Shown here piece by piece: positions 9,129 through 17,625 of a stretch of DNA of 64,000 bases. Under the pieces are notes generated by a model. The model made no database searches and was not told the DNA's origin. It saw only the letters and a list, made by a program, of their open reading frames with translations. The position numbers and the translations under genes are program-made. Source of the stretch: a virus; IMG/VR virus record IMGVR_UViG_3300037504_000213, positions 1 to 64,000 of that record; one strand, written 5' to 3'. How positions within the stretch are numbered: the first letter of the stretch is position 1; every line of letters begins with the position of its first letter.

Positions 9129-9472
9129 GATGCCACCACGTGTGTTATTCTGACTTCCAGTCCATCCCACAGGTGATCTCCTGGCCCTTGTGTCCCAGGA
9201 GATGTAATTTCAACAAAGAAGGATGCAGATGATGCTGCTGTTTTTGAGTTTGGATTCATGATCATACCGTTTTTAGATTCTCCGTCGTCGTAAGCTCTCC
9301 ACGTAGCGTAATCTGATTCCGAAAGAGCACCAAACGTTAGAGTCAGTGCGGTGTAATAGCCCTTAACACGACCGCCAGAATGCCTTCTGCCAAGATTAAC
9401 TGGCTCGTCATACACAACGGATGTTGGCTGCACTGGTGACGCCCCGCCTATTTCAAATATAGCTTCTGTCAT
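9125..9472 (-). CDS. Minor tail protein (distal tail-like)
   Basis: 115 residues, beta-rich. It sits between the tape measure gene (ATGA overlap at 9469-9472) and the large tip protein (ATGA overlap at 9125-9128), the position of gpM or distal-tail proteins in siphophages. Motif evidence is weak: an N-terminal strand followed by a W-R-A-Y segment, as seen in small minor tail proteins. The role is inferred mainly from synteny. Confidence 0.55.
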   Translation of the reverse strand: MTEAIFEIGGASPVQPTSVVYDEPVNLGRRHSGGRVKGYYTALTLTFGALSESDYATWRAYDDGESKNGMIMNPNSKTAASSASFFVEITSPGTQGPGDHLWDGLEVRITHVVAS

Positions 9473-12400
9473 CTTATACCCAAGCCTCCTCTACCGCCAG
9501 CGCCACTTGGGGTGCTAACCATTGATGGCAGCACCTCATCAACATATACCTCTCTCGCTTGCTCTTTAACAACCTCGCCCTCAAGCTCTATAACATTGTT
9601 TATTCTAGTCTTGGCTTTCATGTACCACGGTGCCGTTGTTTGTGCGCTTGATTGAGACATGGCTGTTGACGGCGAACGTGCTGGAGGCGCAACACCACCA
9701 CCAAACACGCCAGAGCCAAACCCAGGCGACCGCGTGTTGGTCATTCTTCTGTTGCCACCAGTTATTGTCATGCCCATTCCAGTAGCCATGTTTGCTAATG
9801 TGGAGTATCTTTGCTGAAGCATGGTTTGCATCATTATAGTTGTCTTATTAATTTCTCCAGCAACCGCAGCCCTTTCCAAGCCGTATTGATCAAGAAGTTG
9901 TTGGATATAGAGGTTGTGCTGGTTTTTCATTGTGGTTTCAACGTCATCCCACTTATCAAGCTCAGCCTGTATGAGTTTGTTTTTGTTGTCCTCAGCTTTT
10001 TCAATAGACTTCTGGTATTTGGAGGCAATGTCCTCAAGCGCCTTGTTGTAATCGGCAAGTGTGTCTTGTTTAGATTGATTGAATTTCCTTAAGGCATCTG
10101 CACGAGCCTGATCGTATACTCTGAGTTGATCTGTTACAGCATCCCTGAAGTCTTGTTGCGCGTCCTGGTTTGCCCTCTTTTGGTCAAGATATGCGTCTTC
10201 TATAGCACGCTTTGTTTCAACTCTCAGTTCTTCTAATGACGCAGCCTGCTCTGTTGCCCTTGCCTCAGCAGCACCTTCTCTGGCAAGCATCTCCGCTTCG
10301 TTTGCTCTGTCAAGTGCGTCTTGCAATGCCAACGCATCTCGCTCTCGTATTGCGTCATCCCTGTCTTTCGCATAATCGCGCCATATGTCACGAAGCTCTT
10401 TTTGAAGATCATTGTTGATGTCACGAATGCGCTCTGACGAACGTAGCTCAATGTCCTCCTCTTTTCTTACCCTGTCTGTCTCAATATCCTCAAGCTCTCT
10501 TGCCAAATCCTGCGCGTTATCACGGCGTTTTCTTCGTAGGTCTATGCCAAGTTCTCCAACACCCGCGGAGACACCAGATAACGAAATGTTGTTTAATGCT
10601 GCTTCGACGTCTCCAATTTGTCTAATAGTATCCAGCTTTATCTCGTTGACACGCCTGCCATAGTCCTTGGCAAGCTCACCCATCTTTTCTTGATAAGTGT
10701 CAAGTGCTGCTATCTCGTCCTCAAGTTTTTTGCTATCGAGTTTTTCTATTTCTGTGTTGTAGTCGTCTATGATTTTTTCGATGTTGCCTGATATTTCTTC
10801 CTGAGCATCGCCAATTTCCTTGGCAAGTATTTCCATTTTGCTTGAAAGGGCTTCAGAAAACGCCTTCTGTTGATTTATTGCGGCTGTTTCTTTTTGAGCA
10901 GCGGCCTTGGCTTGTTCTGCTGCTTCCTCTGACTGCTTCCAGAGGTTATATGCCTGCTCAATGTTTTGATATTCTCGTTCGGTTACTTGGTTAAGGCCCG
11001 CCATGCCAGCAAAACCTTGAAGACCAAACTGAGACTCTGTACCCCTAGCTCTCAACACCTCTTTCCTGAACGCAAGTTCTGCTTCCAGCGCCTTGCGTCT
11101 CTCGTCTGTTAGGTTTTTGTTCTTCTCAAGTTCGGTTTCAATAATCTTTACACGTTTTTCTGCGGCATTTACTTGCTCTTTTGTTAGAGCGGCATCCGCT
11201 TCTCCTGGTTGATAGAACTCAAGCTCATTGCCAAGTGCAAACCTCGCCCGCTTGATTTCTTCAATAGTCGTTCTGTCAATACCAAGACTAGAAAGAAGCT
11301 GCTCAAATGGGTCAAGTTCAATCAAGCCAAGTTCCTTCATGGCGTTAAGTTCGCCGTAAATGCCCTCAAGCTCTTCTTGCAACTTGGCGAGTTCTTGCTG
11401 CTTGGCGGTTAATTCGTCAAATACATTGCCAATATTTAAAACGCCCTCGTCTGTTTGCTCTACCAAAACCTTACCAGCCCGAAGCGCCTCGTTAAGTGCA
11501 AGTTGGCTTTTCTCATTCTCTGTAAGCTGGCGGCCAATCTTGGCCTCCATATCGGCTATGGCTTCTCTGTTGATCAAGCCCTGACCAGCAATGTTGTCTA
11601 GCCTTTGCGTTGAACCTGTGATAATACCATCTATAAGGTCTTCGAATTGTTTGCCATATTCAATACCTTGGGCACCAGCGGTTACAAGCGCGGTTTTGAT
11701 TAAGTCTGGCAGCGCTTCGCCCAAATTGCCAGACATGTCACTCATCAGCGCCTTGGTGGCCTTGCCAACAAGTTCTGTCTCATCTATAAGTCCTCCAGCT
11801 GCATCCTTTATGTCATCCAGAAGCCTGACTGGGTTGTCTACACCACGTTGGGCTGCTAGGTTCAAAAAAGCCTGTTCGGAACGTTGAAGCTGTGCAAACC
11901 CTTGGCCAGCTTCTATGGTTGACTCTTTCCATTCTTTGTGGCCTTCTGCAACATTAACAAGAGCTTCGCGCAACGTCCCAAGAACACCAAGAACACCAGT
12001 CACAGCAAACGACAGCTTTCCCAAGCGTTCCATCCACGAGTCTGACCCATCCCTTACGTTGTCTATGGCATTCTTGGCAACCCTAGTGGCTTTGGCAAGA
12101 TCATATGTGCCCTTTACCATTTCTGGCAACGCCTTGTTGTGCCCCTGTCTGCCCAAAAACCCAATGAGGGTTCTCATAGTGTCGCCTGCATCTTGCCTTG
12201 CCTTATTGGCTCTTTCTTCTGTTCTTGCAAGTTCAACGTTGCGCTGTGCAGCCTCGACACTCGCCTTCGCCCTGTTGTATGTGAAATCCTCAAGTTTCTT
12301 TTCTGCCCACAGTCTTAATCTTACTATAATGTTCGCTTCTTTTTCGGATTCAATTGTTTTTTTGTTTACACTCAGGAATGCTTCTTGTGACGCATTTCTG

Positions 12401-13947
12401 GCTGCCTGTCGTTTTCGCATAGCGTCGTCTAATTTGGATTGCTCCTCATCTAGTTTCTTTTTTGCTTTTGCTACTTTTATAGACTCTTCCATGCCAAAAG
12501 CGACGCGGAGTTCCATCTCCTCTTGTTCTGTTGCTGTTTTAATAAGTTCTTGCCGTGCGGCGTTAGTGAGACCAGTTTTAATACCGAGTTCTTCCTGCCT
12601 GTTTGCTACAAGCTGATCTGCTTCAGCAACAGCGCGTTGGTAATTCAGCAGCGCGTCTAGCTGTTTTGTTGTGAGCTGTCTGCCCTTCACGAGTCCATCA
12701 ATAGCTTGAATTTGTTCTTCAAGCCTCTGCTTTCCGACTTTCCTAACTTCATTTATATCGTACTCGCCGTTGATATAATTTGATATTGCAGTCTGTGCAT
12801 CGCGATACATTGAAACAAGGCCAGCTGTAGAAGCAACAATTTCACTAGCAATTACATTTCCTATATTCGATGCGGCTTCTGATATATTTTGAACCTGCTG
12901 TTCTCCGATAATAGCTGATGCTATTTTTGGAGCAACAGAACTAGTAACAAAATTAGCTATATCACTAAATGCGCCCTTATATATCTTGGCGGTGTTTTTA
13001 ATTACATCTACTCCCAGGCCAAGTGCGGTTGGCGTAATGGTACCAACTGCTTCGCCTAGTGCCCCGCCAGTTTGCATATCTTGCAATCTTCTAAGCCTGA
13101 GTTCCGTTAATCGTTCTTCTTCTCTTGCAAGGCCAAATTCAGCACCACGGGCGCGTTCTTGTGCTTTTTGTCCCTGATAGGCTCTGTAGGTTCTGCCAGC
13201 GCCCATTAACGCGCCCATTGCAAGACCAGCACCACCAGCGATAGGGGCAATGCCGCCAGCAGCGGCAAAGGCACCAGTCGCAAAGCCTGCGGCAGATATT
13301 GCTGGCGTAGCAGTGGCAGCAGCGACCATTATTCTTCTGCGTTTTTCAAAGCCCTCTGCAAGTGCATCTGTGTTCTCTTCAAGGCCAAAAAGAAGCTGAT
13401 CAAACCTTTCAAGCATAACAGCGTTGACGACAGATTCGTTAAACGCAGACCACACGTCAGCGCGCCTTATCAGAAGGTCAATTTGTTTTTCAATAGCATT
13501 TGAGCCTCCCTTTATCATTTGTATTTCTTTTCGTAGTTCTAGTTCTCGCTCTTTTGCGGCAGAACGTTGGGCTTGACGCTGCGTTTTGCGCTCATGCTCG
13601 GCCTTCCTGTTAATTTCCCTTTGTTTTTCGGTTAGTCTTGTTTCCTCGGCAGTTAACTTGACACGCTTCGTGACCTCTTTAGATCGCTCCTCACCAGCTT
13701 TTGATCTTACGGTTCTGAGCATTTGCTCTGTGAGCTTTTTCTCTTCGTCTGTAAGCTGCTGGATGCCACGCTGCATTTGTCTCAACATTGGTTCAGCTTC
13801 GTGCTGGAATGCCTTAAAGAACGCCTCAACACTGTTGATTGACGTTCTGGCCTCGCTCTTGATCTGATCGATTTCAACGCTTATTCGATTAAGCGAGTTG
13901 CTTACATCTTCAAGTTGTCTCGCTACATCACGCGGCGTATCTGCCAT
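9469..13947 (-). CDS. Tape measure protein
   Basis: 1,492 residues, by far the longest gene in the window. Charged coiled coil dominates residues 1-160 and the region after about 790. A hydrophobic Ala/Gly-rich segment (about residues 205-250) is typical of tape measure proteins, which line the tail tube and set its length. At about 1.5 angstrom per residue this predicts a tail of roughly 220 nm. I see no lysozyme or peptidase motif. It lies directly downstream of the frameshifted chaperone pair that loads it. Confidence 0.9.
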   Translation of the reverse strand: MADTPRDVARQLEDVSNSLNRISVEIDQIKSEARTSINSVEAFFKAFQHEAEPMLRQMQRGIQQLTDEEKKLTEQMLRTVRSKAGEERSKEVTKRVKLTAEETRLTEKQREINRKAEHERKTQRQAQRSAAKERELELRKEIQMIKGGSNAIEKQIDLLIRRADVWSAFNESVVNAVMLERFDQLLFGLEENTDALAEGFEKRRRIMVAAATATPAISAAGFATGAFAAAGGIAPIAGGAGLAMGALMGAGRTYRAYQGQKAQERARGAEFGLAREEERLTELRLRRLQDMQTGGALGEAVGTITPTALGLGVDVIKNTAKIYKGAFSDIANFVTSSVAPKIASAIIGEQQVQNISEAASNIGNVIASEIVASTAGLVSMYRDAQTAISNYINGEYDINEVRKVGKQRLEEQIQAIDGLVKGRQLTTKQLDALLNYQRAVAEADQLVANRQEELGIKTGLTNAARQELIKTATEQEEMELRVAFGMEESIKVAKAKKKLDEEQSKLDDAMRKRQAARNASQEAFLSVNKKTIESEKEANIIVRLRLWAEKKLEDFTYNRAKASVEAAQRNVELARTEERANKARQDAGDTMRTLIGFLGRQGHNKALPEMVKGTYDLAKATRVAKNAIDNVRDGSDSWMERLGKLSFAVTGVLGVLGTLREALVNVAEGHKEWKESTIEAGQGFAQLQRSEQAFLNLAAQRGVDNPVRLLDDIKDAAGGLIDETELVGKATKALMSDMSGNLGEALPDLIKTALVTAGAQGIEYGKQFEDLIDGIITGSTQRLDNIAGQGLINREAIADMEAKIGRQLTENEKSQLALNEALRAGKVLVEQTDEGVLNIGNVFDELTAKQQELAKLQEELEGIYGELNAMKELGLIELDPFEQLLSSLGIDRTTIEEIKRARFALGNELEFYQPGEADAALTKEQVNAAEKRVKIIETELEKNKNLTDERRKALEAELAFRKEVLRARGTESQFGLQGFAGMAGLNQVTEREYQNIEQAYNLWKQSEEAAEQAKAAAQKETAAINQQKAFSEALSSKMEILAKEIGDAQEEISGNIEKIIDDYNTEIEKLDSKKLEDEIAALDTYQEKMGELAKDYGRRVNEIKLDTIRQIGDVEAALNNISLSGVSAGVGELGIDLRRKRRDNAQDLARELEDIETDRVRKEEDIELRSSERIRDINNDLQKELRDIWRDYAKDRDDAIRERDALALQDALDRANEAEMLAREGAAEARATEQAASLEELRVETKRAIEDAYLDQKRANQDAQQDFRDAVTDQLRVYDQARADALRKFNQSKQDTLADYNKALEDIASKYQKSIEKAEDNKNKLIQAELDKWDDVETTMKNQHNLYIQQLLDQYGLERAAVAGEINKTTIMMQTMLQQRYSTLANMATGMGMTITGGNRRMTNTRSPGFGSGVFGGGVAPPARSPSTAMSQSSAQTTAPWYMKAKTRINNVIELEGEVVKEQAREVYVDEVLPSMVSTPSGAGGRGGLGIR

Positions 13948-14266
13948 AACGCTTCATTTCCTCTACCATATGCTTGGTTAATTCCATTGCGGCATTGAAG
14001 GACTGCATGTTTTGCATTCTAAAATTAGTCGCTTGCTTGCCTTCCATCTTGTTGTATGTGTCCATAAAATCATAAGCATCAAGATATTCTCTAACACGAA
14101 GCAAGCGGTTGAGGTCGCCATAATCCATTTCTGTATACTCTACTACAGATGGCGTGACGTTCAACCGCTCTCTTCTAAACAATTTTGTCACACAGAATGG
14201 TTGCCTACCGCCTTGATATAGATAGGCACCTATCTGCGCTATTTCGTAGGGTCCAAGCTCGTGGCT
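13928..14266 (-). CDS. Tail assembly chaperone T domain (-1 frame)
   Basis: This reading frame is open from the slippery site at 14272-14265 to the stop at 13928, with no stop between, and lies in the -1 frame relative to the upstream chaperone. A GTG at 14191 could give an independent 87-residue product but has no convincing ribosome-binding site. By analogy with lambda gpG/gpGT it should be made as the C-terminal part of a fusion of about 251 residues. It overlaps the tape measure start by 20 bases, as T domains usually do. Confidence 0.75.
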   Translation of the reverse strand, partial: SHELGPYEIAQIGAYLYQGGRQPFCVTKLFRRERLNVTPSVVEYTEMDYGDLNRLLRVREYLDAYDFMDTYNKMEGKQATNFRMQNMQSFNAAMELTKHMVEEMKRYGRYAA

Positions 14267-14682
14267 TTTTCCTTGGCATCGTTATAGCATTCTGTAAACC
14301 AAGACGACATCCCAATTGAGTTATACTCGTTCTCAAATGTCATGCCCCAGAAGCCATCATCAATATCTTTATATGCCTTTTGCTTGTGGGGATATGGCGG
14401 TTCTGGCCATTCTTCATCAAATCCGTCAGTAATGTGCCACGCAGCTACATTCCGAAGCCTAACGGCATTCATATCACGCATGAGCCTGTCTGCCATGTCT
14501 CTTGGAAGATCAACCTCTTCTCTGCTCTTCCCCTGCTCTTCGCAGAGGTGCACCACCTCGGCGTCATATCTCTCATACACATCACGTATGGCTTCTTCGT
14601 CTCGTGTAAGCCACGGACCCCTAAAATCAATCCAGTTGTCTTCGTGACCCTCTAACGGGCACTCATAATGATATTTGTTCAT
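14239..14682 (-). CDS. Tail assembly chaperone G
   Basis: 147 residues, acidic and Trp-rich (WIDFRGPWL, WPEPPYP), directly between the major tail protein (TAATG start) and the tape measure gene. Siphophages have the gpG-type tail assembly chaperone here, needed for loading and folding of the tape measure. The frame ends 26 bases after a purine-rich slippery run, and the -1 frame is open through this point and into the next gene. Sequence alone would not name the family; synteny plus the frameshift arrangement is strong. Confidence 0.75.
   Translation of the reverse strand: MNKYHYECPLEGHEDNWIDFRGPWLTRDEEAIRDVYERYDAEVVHLCEEQGKSREEVDLPRDMADRLMRDMNAVRLRNVAAWHITDGFDEEWPEPPYPHKQKAYKDIDDGFWGMTFENEYNSIGMSSWFTECYNDAKEKATSLDPTK
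14265..14272 (-). promoter_or_regulatory. Probable -1 frameshift slippery site
   Basis: The minus strand reads GGAAAAAG. In the zero frame it is read as G GAA AAA G, and slipping back one base gives GGA AAA AGC. The AAA codon re-pairs perfectly and the first codon imperfectly, so the site is not a canonical X-XXY-YYZ heptamer, but it is the only slippery run in the overlap of the two open frames. Confidence 0.65.
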
Positions 14683-15131
14683 TAGACTGTCACCGCGCCT
14701 GTTGTAACAGAACCATCAAAAATGTTGAGCGTCGCAGTCATCTTTACCATTTCCTGACCAGGAATGTCGAACGACATGTCTGTAACAATCATGGATGCAG
14801 ACCACAACGGATAAGAGGCAAGACAACCAGCTGGAGCAAGCTGTACCAGAAATGATGTTTCTTCGTCATAATAATGTTTGATTGCGCAAGCGGCGTTGGA
14901 TGCCGTAAGACCAACCCAAAACCCGTTGATGTCAATGGAAAATTCCTTGAGGCCAGACGAAGAGTACGAGCGTGTTGTGTCACACATTCGTGTGGTCTCT
15001 GGAACCTCTCTCGTGAAGTTAGCTGTGATCTGTTCAAGGTCACAGCTAAACTTGGTTAACGTACCGTCGCCAGCAATATCGTCGAAAAGCAGAACAGCAT
15101 TTCGACCGTGTGCTTCTATATTTCCTGCCAT
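14682..15131 (-). CDS. Major tail (tube) protein
   Basis: 149 residues with the size and beta-rich composition of siphophage tube proteins. Segments such as FSIDINGFWVGL and MVKMTATLNIFDG match the alternating strands of that fold. It lies between the tail-terminator-like gene and the two chaperones, where the tube protein is always found in this type of phage. It has its own strong ribosome-binding site (AAGGAG) that is partly inside a leader hairpin, consistent with separate control of a product needed in hundreds of copies. Confidence 0.8.
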   Translation of the reverse strand: MAGNIEAHGRNAVLLFDDIAGDGTLTKFSCDLEQITANFTREVPETTRMCDTTRSYSSSGLKEFSIDINGFWVGLTASNAACAIKHYYDEETSFLVQLAPAGCLASYPLWSASMIVTDMSFDIPGQEMVKMTATLNIFDGSVTTGAVTV

Positions 15132-15139
15132 AAATAACT

Positions 15140-15180
15140 CCTTGTCTGATAGCTATCATCGCTATCAAGATGTGACAAGG
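15140..15180 (-). promoter_or_regulatory. Leader hairpin of major tail gene
   Basis: On the minus strand CCTTGTC (15180-15174) pairs with GACAAGG (15146-15140), and inside it TGATAGC pairs with GCTATCA. The hairpin ends in the AAGG of the AAGGAG ribosome-binding site, ten bases before the ATG of the major tail gene. It may control translation or be a processing/stability element; it has no T tract, so it is not a normal terminator. Confidence 0.6.
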
Positions 15181-15189
15181 GGTTGTGGG

Positions 15190-15651
15190 TCAACAATTTC
15201 CGCTTGGTATCCCAGACTGCACAACATCAACGCCAACATAAATATCGGCCCATCTCCTGGATTTGTAGGCCAGGCCGCTTTTCAGGTCTCTCTTTGTCAC
15301 CCTGACATTTTGCACATGTATATTGTCTGATGCGGCGTATCCAAGCTGTTGATTTGCCAATATGGAAGAGGCGGCAGCATGTGCAGCGTCATAAAGATTG
15401 CCTAGCGTGCCCACTGCATCCCTGGCGCTCTGTACACCTATCGTGATGGTAATTGGGATAGATAGCTCAAACGCTCCACCTGTACGTATAATGGAATAAT
15501 CCCATCCCCCATCTGGTGACACAAAAAGCGCGCAACCGCTGTTTAAACTGAACACCTGTGCGTTGCAAGCACTGATTTGATATTGGTCAAATTCTGGGGC
15601 CGCTACCATCGTTTCAACGACTTTAACAATAATTTCTTCTGGTGATTTCAT
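15190..15651 (-). CDS. Tail terminator / completion-like protein
   Basis: 153 residues. It begins with a helix followed by a conserved-looking strand (MKSPEEIIVKVVETMVAAPEF) and has a central ITITIGVQS strand and DAAHAAASSIL helix, consistent with tail-terminator proteins (gpU-like), which cap the tube. Position between the HK97 gp10-like neck gene and the major tail protein is the usual one. Assignment rests on synteny and general fold, not on a catalytic motif. Confidence 0.55.
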   Translation of the reverse strand: MKSPEEIIVKVVETMVAAPEFDQYQISACNAQVFSLNSGCALFVSPDGGWDYSIIRTGGAFELSIPITITIGVQSARDAVGTLGNLYDAAHAAASSILANQQLGYAASDNIHVQNVRVTKRDLKSGLAYKSRRWADIYVGVDVVQSGIPSGNC

Positions 15652-16280
15652 AAATCAATGTCCAAATCCAAGTTTTCTGTCCAATCCTTTGCCAACATGC
15701 CTGAAAAATCCTTGGCCAATGACACAAAAACATTATCTTCAGCAATATCGTCTTTAAATGGATAGGCATAAACGCCTCTCTCTTTAATCTTTCTCCATAT
15801 CGGAAACGCTGGCAAGCTCCTTGCGTCAGCCCATAACATAATGGGCGTCCAAGGCAGGTTTGGTATTGGATCAGTCCCGAACTCAAGGTTGGCGGCTGCC
15901 AGAAACTCTTTCCCGCCAGAATTGTAATAATACAAGTCACTGTACACCGTCATGCGATTTCCATCAATAACGTACTGCCAGCTTTTGGAAAGCTCTCCAG
16001 TGTAGTAGTGATCTTCGTTGGCAATGAAGTCTTGTATCTCGCTGATTATTGCGTCTCCAACCTTTTCAAGGAAAGACTCTGCCAATTGCTCTGGAACCAT
16101 TGAGGCCACCGTGACAAGAAATTGCATCTCGTCAGTGGCCTCAATTGTCAGCAAATCTTCTTCTGATGGCAAATCTGGTCGAAGGCTTGCTATCATTTCC
16201 TTAATCTTAGATTTTAGGTCATTTACCCAATTCTCAAGCCTGTCCGCAAGGCCAGTTATTCCATTAAACAGTTTTTGCAA
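15648..16280 (-). CDS. Neck / HK97 gp10-like protein
   Basis: 210 residues. The central part, YYTGELSKSWQY followed by YSDLYYYN and the later W/P-rich segment, is like the HK97 gp10 family of head-tail joining proteins. The N-terminal 80 residues are helical. It overlaps the tail terminator gene by four bases (ATGA), and the upstream glycosyltransferase gene overlaps its start by 17 bases. It would sit at the head-tail interface. Confidence 0.6.
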   Translation of the reverse strand: MQKLFNGITGLADRLENWVNDLKSKIKEMIASLRPDLPSEEDLLTIEATDEMQFLVTVASMVPEQLAESFLEKVGDAIISEIQDFIANEDHYYTGELSKSWQYVIDGNRMTVYSDLYYYNSGGKEFLAAANLEFGTDPIPNLPWTPIMLWADARSLPAFPIWRKIKERGVYAYPFKDDIAEDNVFVSLAKDFSGMLAKDWTENLDLDIDL

Positions 16281-17625
16281 TCTCCCTTATAAGCTGCGCA
16301 ACGTTTTTTGCCCCACTGCCAGTGCCCTGATCCATTCTTCTCACAAAGTCTGCCATGTCTTTTCTGTAGTCGTATTCACTTGTAATGTGAATACGAATAG
16401 CTTCCGCAATATCATCGACATTCATATCTACATCCATTGGGTACTGCGTGCCGTAAACCTCATCTTTGTACTCATCAGCGTAGATGAGGGGAACGCCATC
16501 CAACACAGCTGCTTCTGTAGCAGAATTTGTGGCTGTGCACGATATGAGCAGCGACGCACTTGCAAGGACATTGCGGTATTCATCAAAGTCTGTAATAATA
16601 CGAAGATCTAGCGATTTGAATGGTTCAACGTGTTCTTGCACATGAGCCTCGCTTGGGTGTGGCTTGTACACCACAACAACTTGCTTATCTGTGCTTTCTG
16701 CAAACTTTTTTACCGCCTCGGCTATTGTAGACATCCATCTGGTCACAACGCCAAAGCCATGCTGGCCAGCGTGAGCCTGTTCTTCTGTGCCAATAACTGT
16801 GAGTACAATGGCGTCAAGGGGAAGATCAAGTACACGTCGTGCCATATCGCGTGATATGGCGTCTGCGGCTTGCCACATTTCATCAAAATGAGGGTTGCCA
16901 GTTACGATATACTGGCACTCATCGTTCCCGCGTTCTCTGTACCAATCAACATGATGCTGTCCTCCACAGCACAGGTGTGTAGCAAATGTGATGTCATGTA
17001 CGTCTGGCTCATTTGGGTCAAACTGCCTGTAGTGATTGGCATGAGGGATGTGAATGACATTTTCGCCAAGATGATTCAACATCATAGCCGTTGGTCTGGC
17101 ACGTGCTGTTACATCCTCCCATGTCAAGAATCCTACAAAGTTATCAATGCGTTGCGACACCCACCAAGCTCTGAACATATCTCTTGCAGCCTCAATGACA
17201 TTTCCCAAAAGAAGGGCATCTTCTGGCACATGATGTTTGGCAATTTTATCAAGAAACGTTCGGCTGGCGTCATGTATATATTTCCCAAGTTCGACCTTGG
17301 GAAGCTCCATGTTCACCACATGGTATCCACCTCTCGTCATGTATTTGCTAATATCATCGGATATTGGCAAAAAGAAAAAGTCATCCTTCAGGTGTGGAAG
17401 CACTGGCAGTACCGTATGCCTGCCACCAACGTGAACCATAATTAATGGCTTCTCTAGTGAAATTGTGTCTTGTGAGGGCGGTTTAGTGCGAATTTTTTCA
17501 TGCGCCCAAGGCAGCATTGCGTATTCCAACGCCACGTTGAGATCTACCCCGTCCACCATGCACCCCTGCCATTTAAAGGCTGTGTCGAGGGCTAAGTGGT
17601 GCAACTCACGATTCTTGTCTGTCAT
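16264..17625 (-). CDS. GT-B glycosyl/glycerophosphotransferase-like protein
   Basis: 453 residues. The C-terminal half carries V-Y-K-P-H-P-S-E and a later S-C-T-A-T-N-S-A-T-E-A-A motif, the pattern of CDP-glycerol glycerophosphotransferases, KpsS-like capsule enzymes and UDP-GlcNAc 2-epimerase-type GT-B folds. These transfer a sugar or polyol phosphate from an activated nucleotide. It is embedded between the neck gene and the capsid genes, unusual for a transferase, and forms a pair with the next glycosyltransferase (20-base overlap). The acceptor is unknown; a virion protein or host surface glycan is plausible. Confidence 0.7.
   Translation of the reverse strand: MTDKNRELHHLALDTAFKWQGCMVDGVDLNVALEYAMLPWAHEKIRTKPPSQDTISLEKPLIMVHVGGRHTVLPVLPHLKDDFFFLPISDDISKYMTRGGYHVVNMELPKVELGKYIHDASRTFLDKIAKHHVPEDALLLGNVIEAARDMFRAWWVSQRIDNFVGFLTWEDVTARARPTAMMLNHLGENVIHIPHANHYRQFDPNEPDVHDITFATHLCCGGQHHVDWYRERGNDECQYIVTGNPHFDEMWQAADAISRDMARRVLDLPLDAIVLTVIGTEEQAHAGQHGFGVVTRWMSTIAEAVKKFAESTDKQVVVVYKPHPSEAHVQEHVEPFKSLDLRIITDFDEYRNVLASASLLISCTATNSATEAAVLDGVPLIYADEYKDEVYGTQYPMDVDMNVDDIAEAIRIHITSEYDYRKDMADFVRRMDQGTGSGAKNVAQLIREIAKTV

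Noticed and set aside
11915-12616. 233-codon plus-strand frame within the tape measure gene
   Set aside because: It is antisense to a coiled-coil gene of about 4.5 kb; composition is that of a shadow frame.
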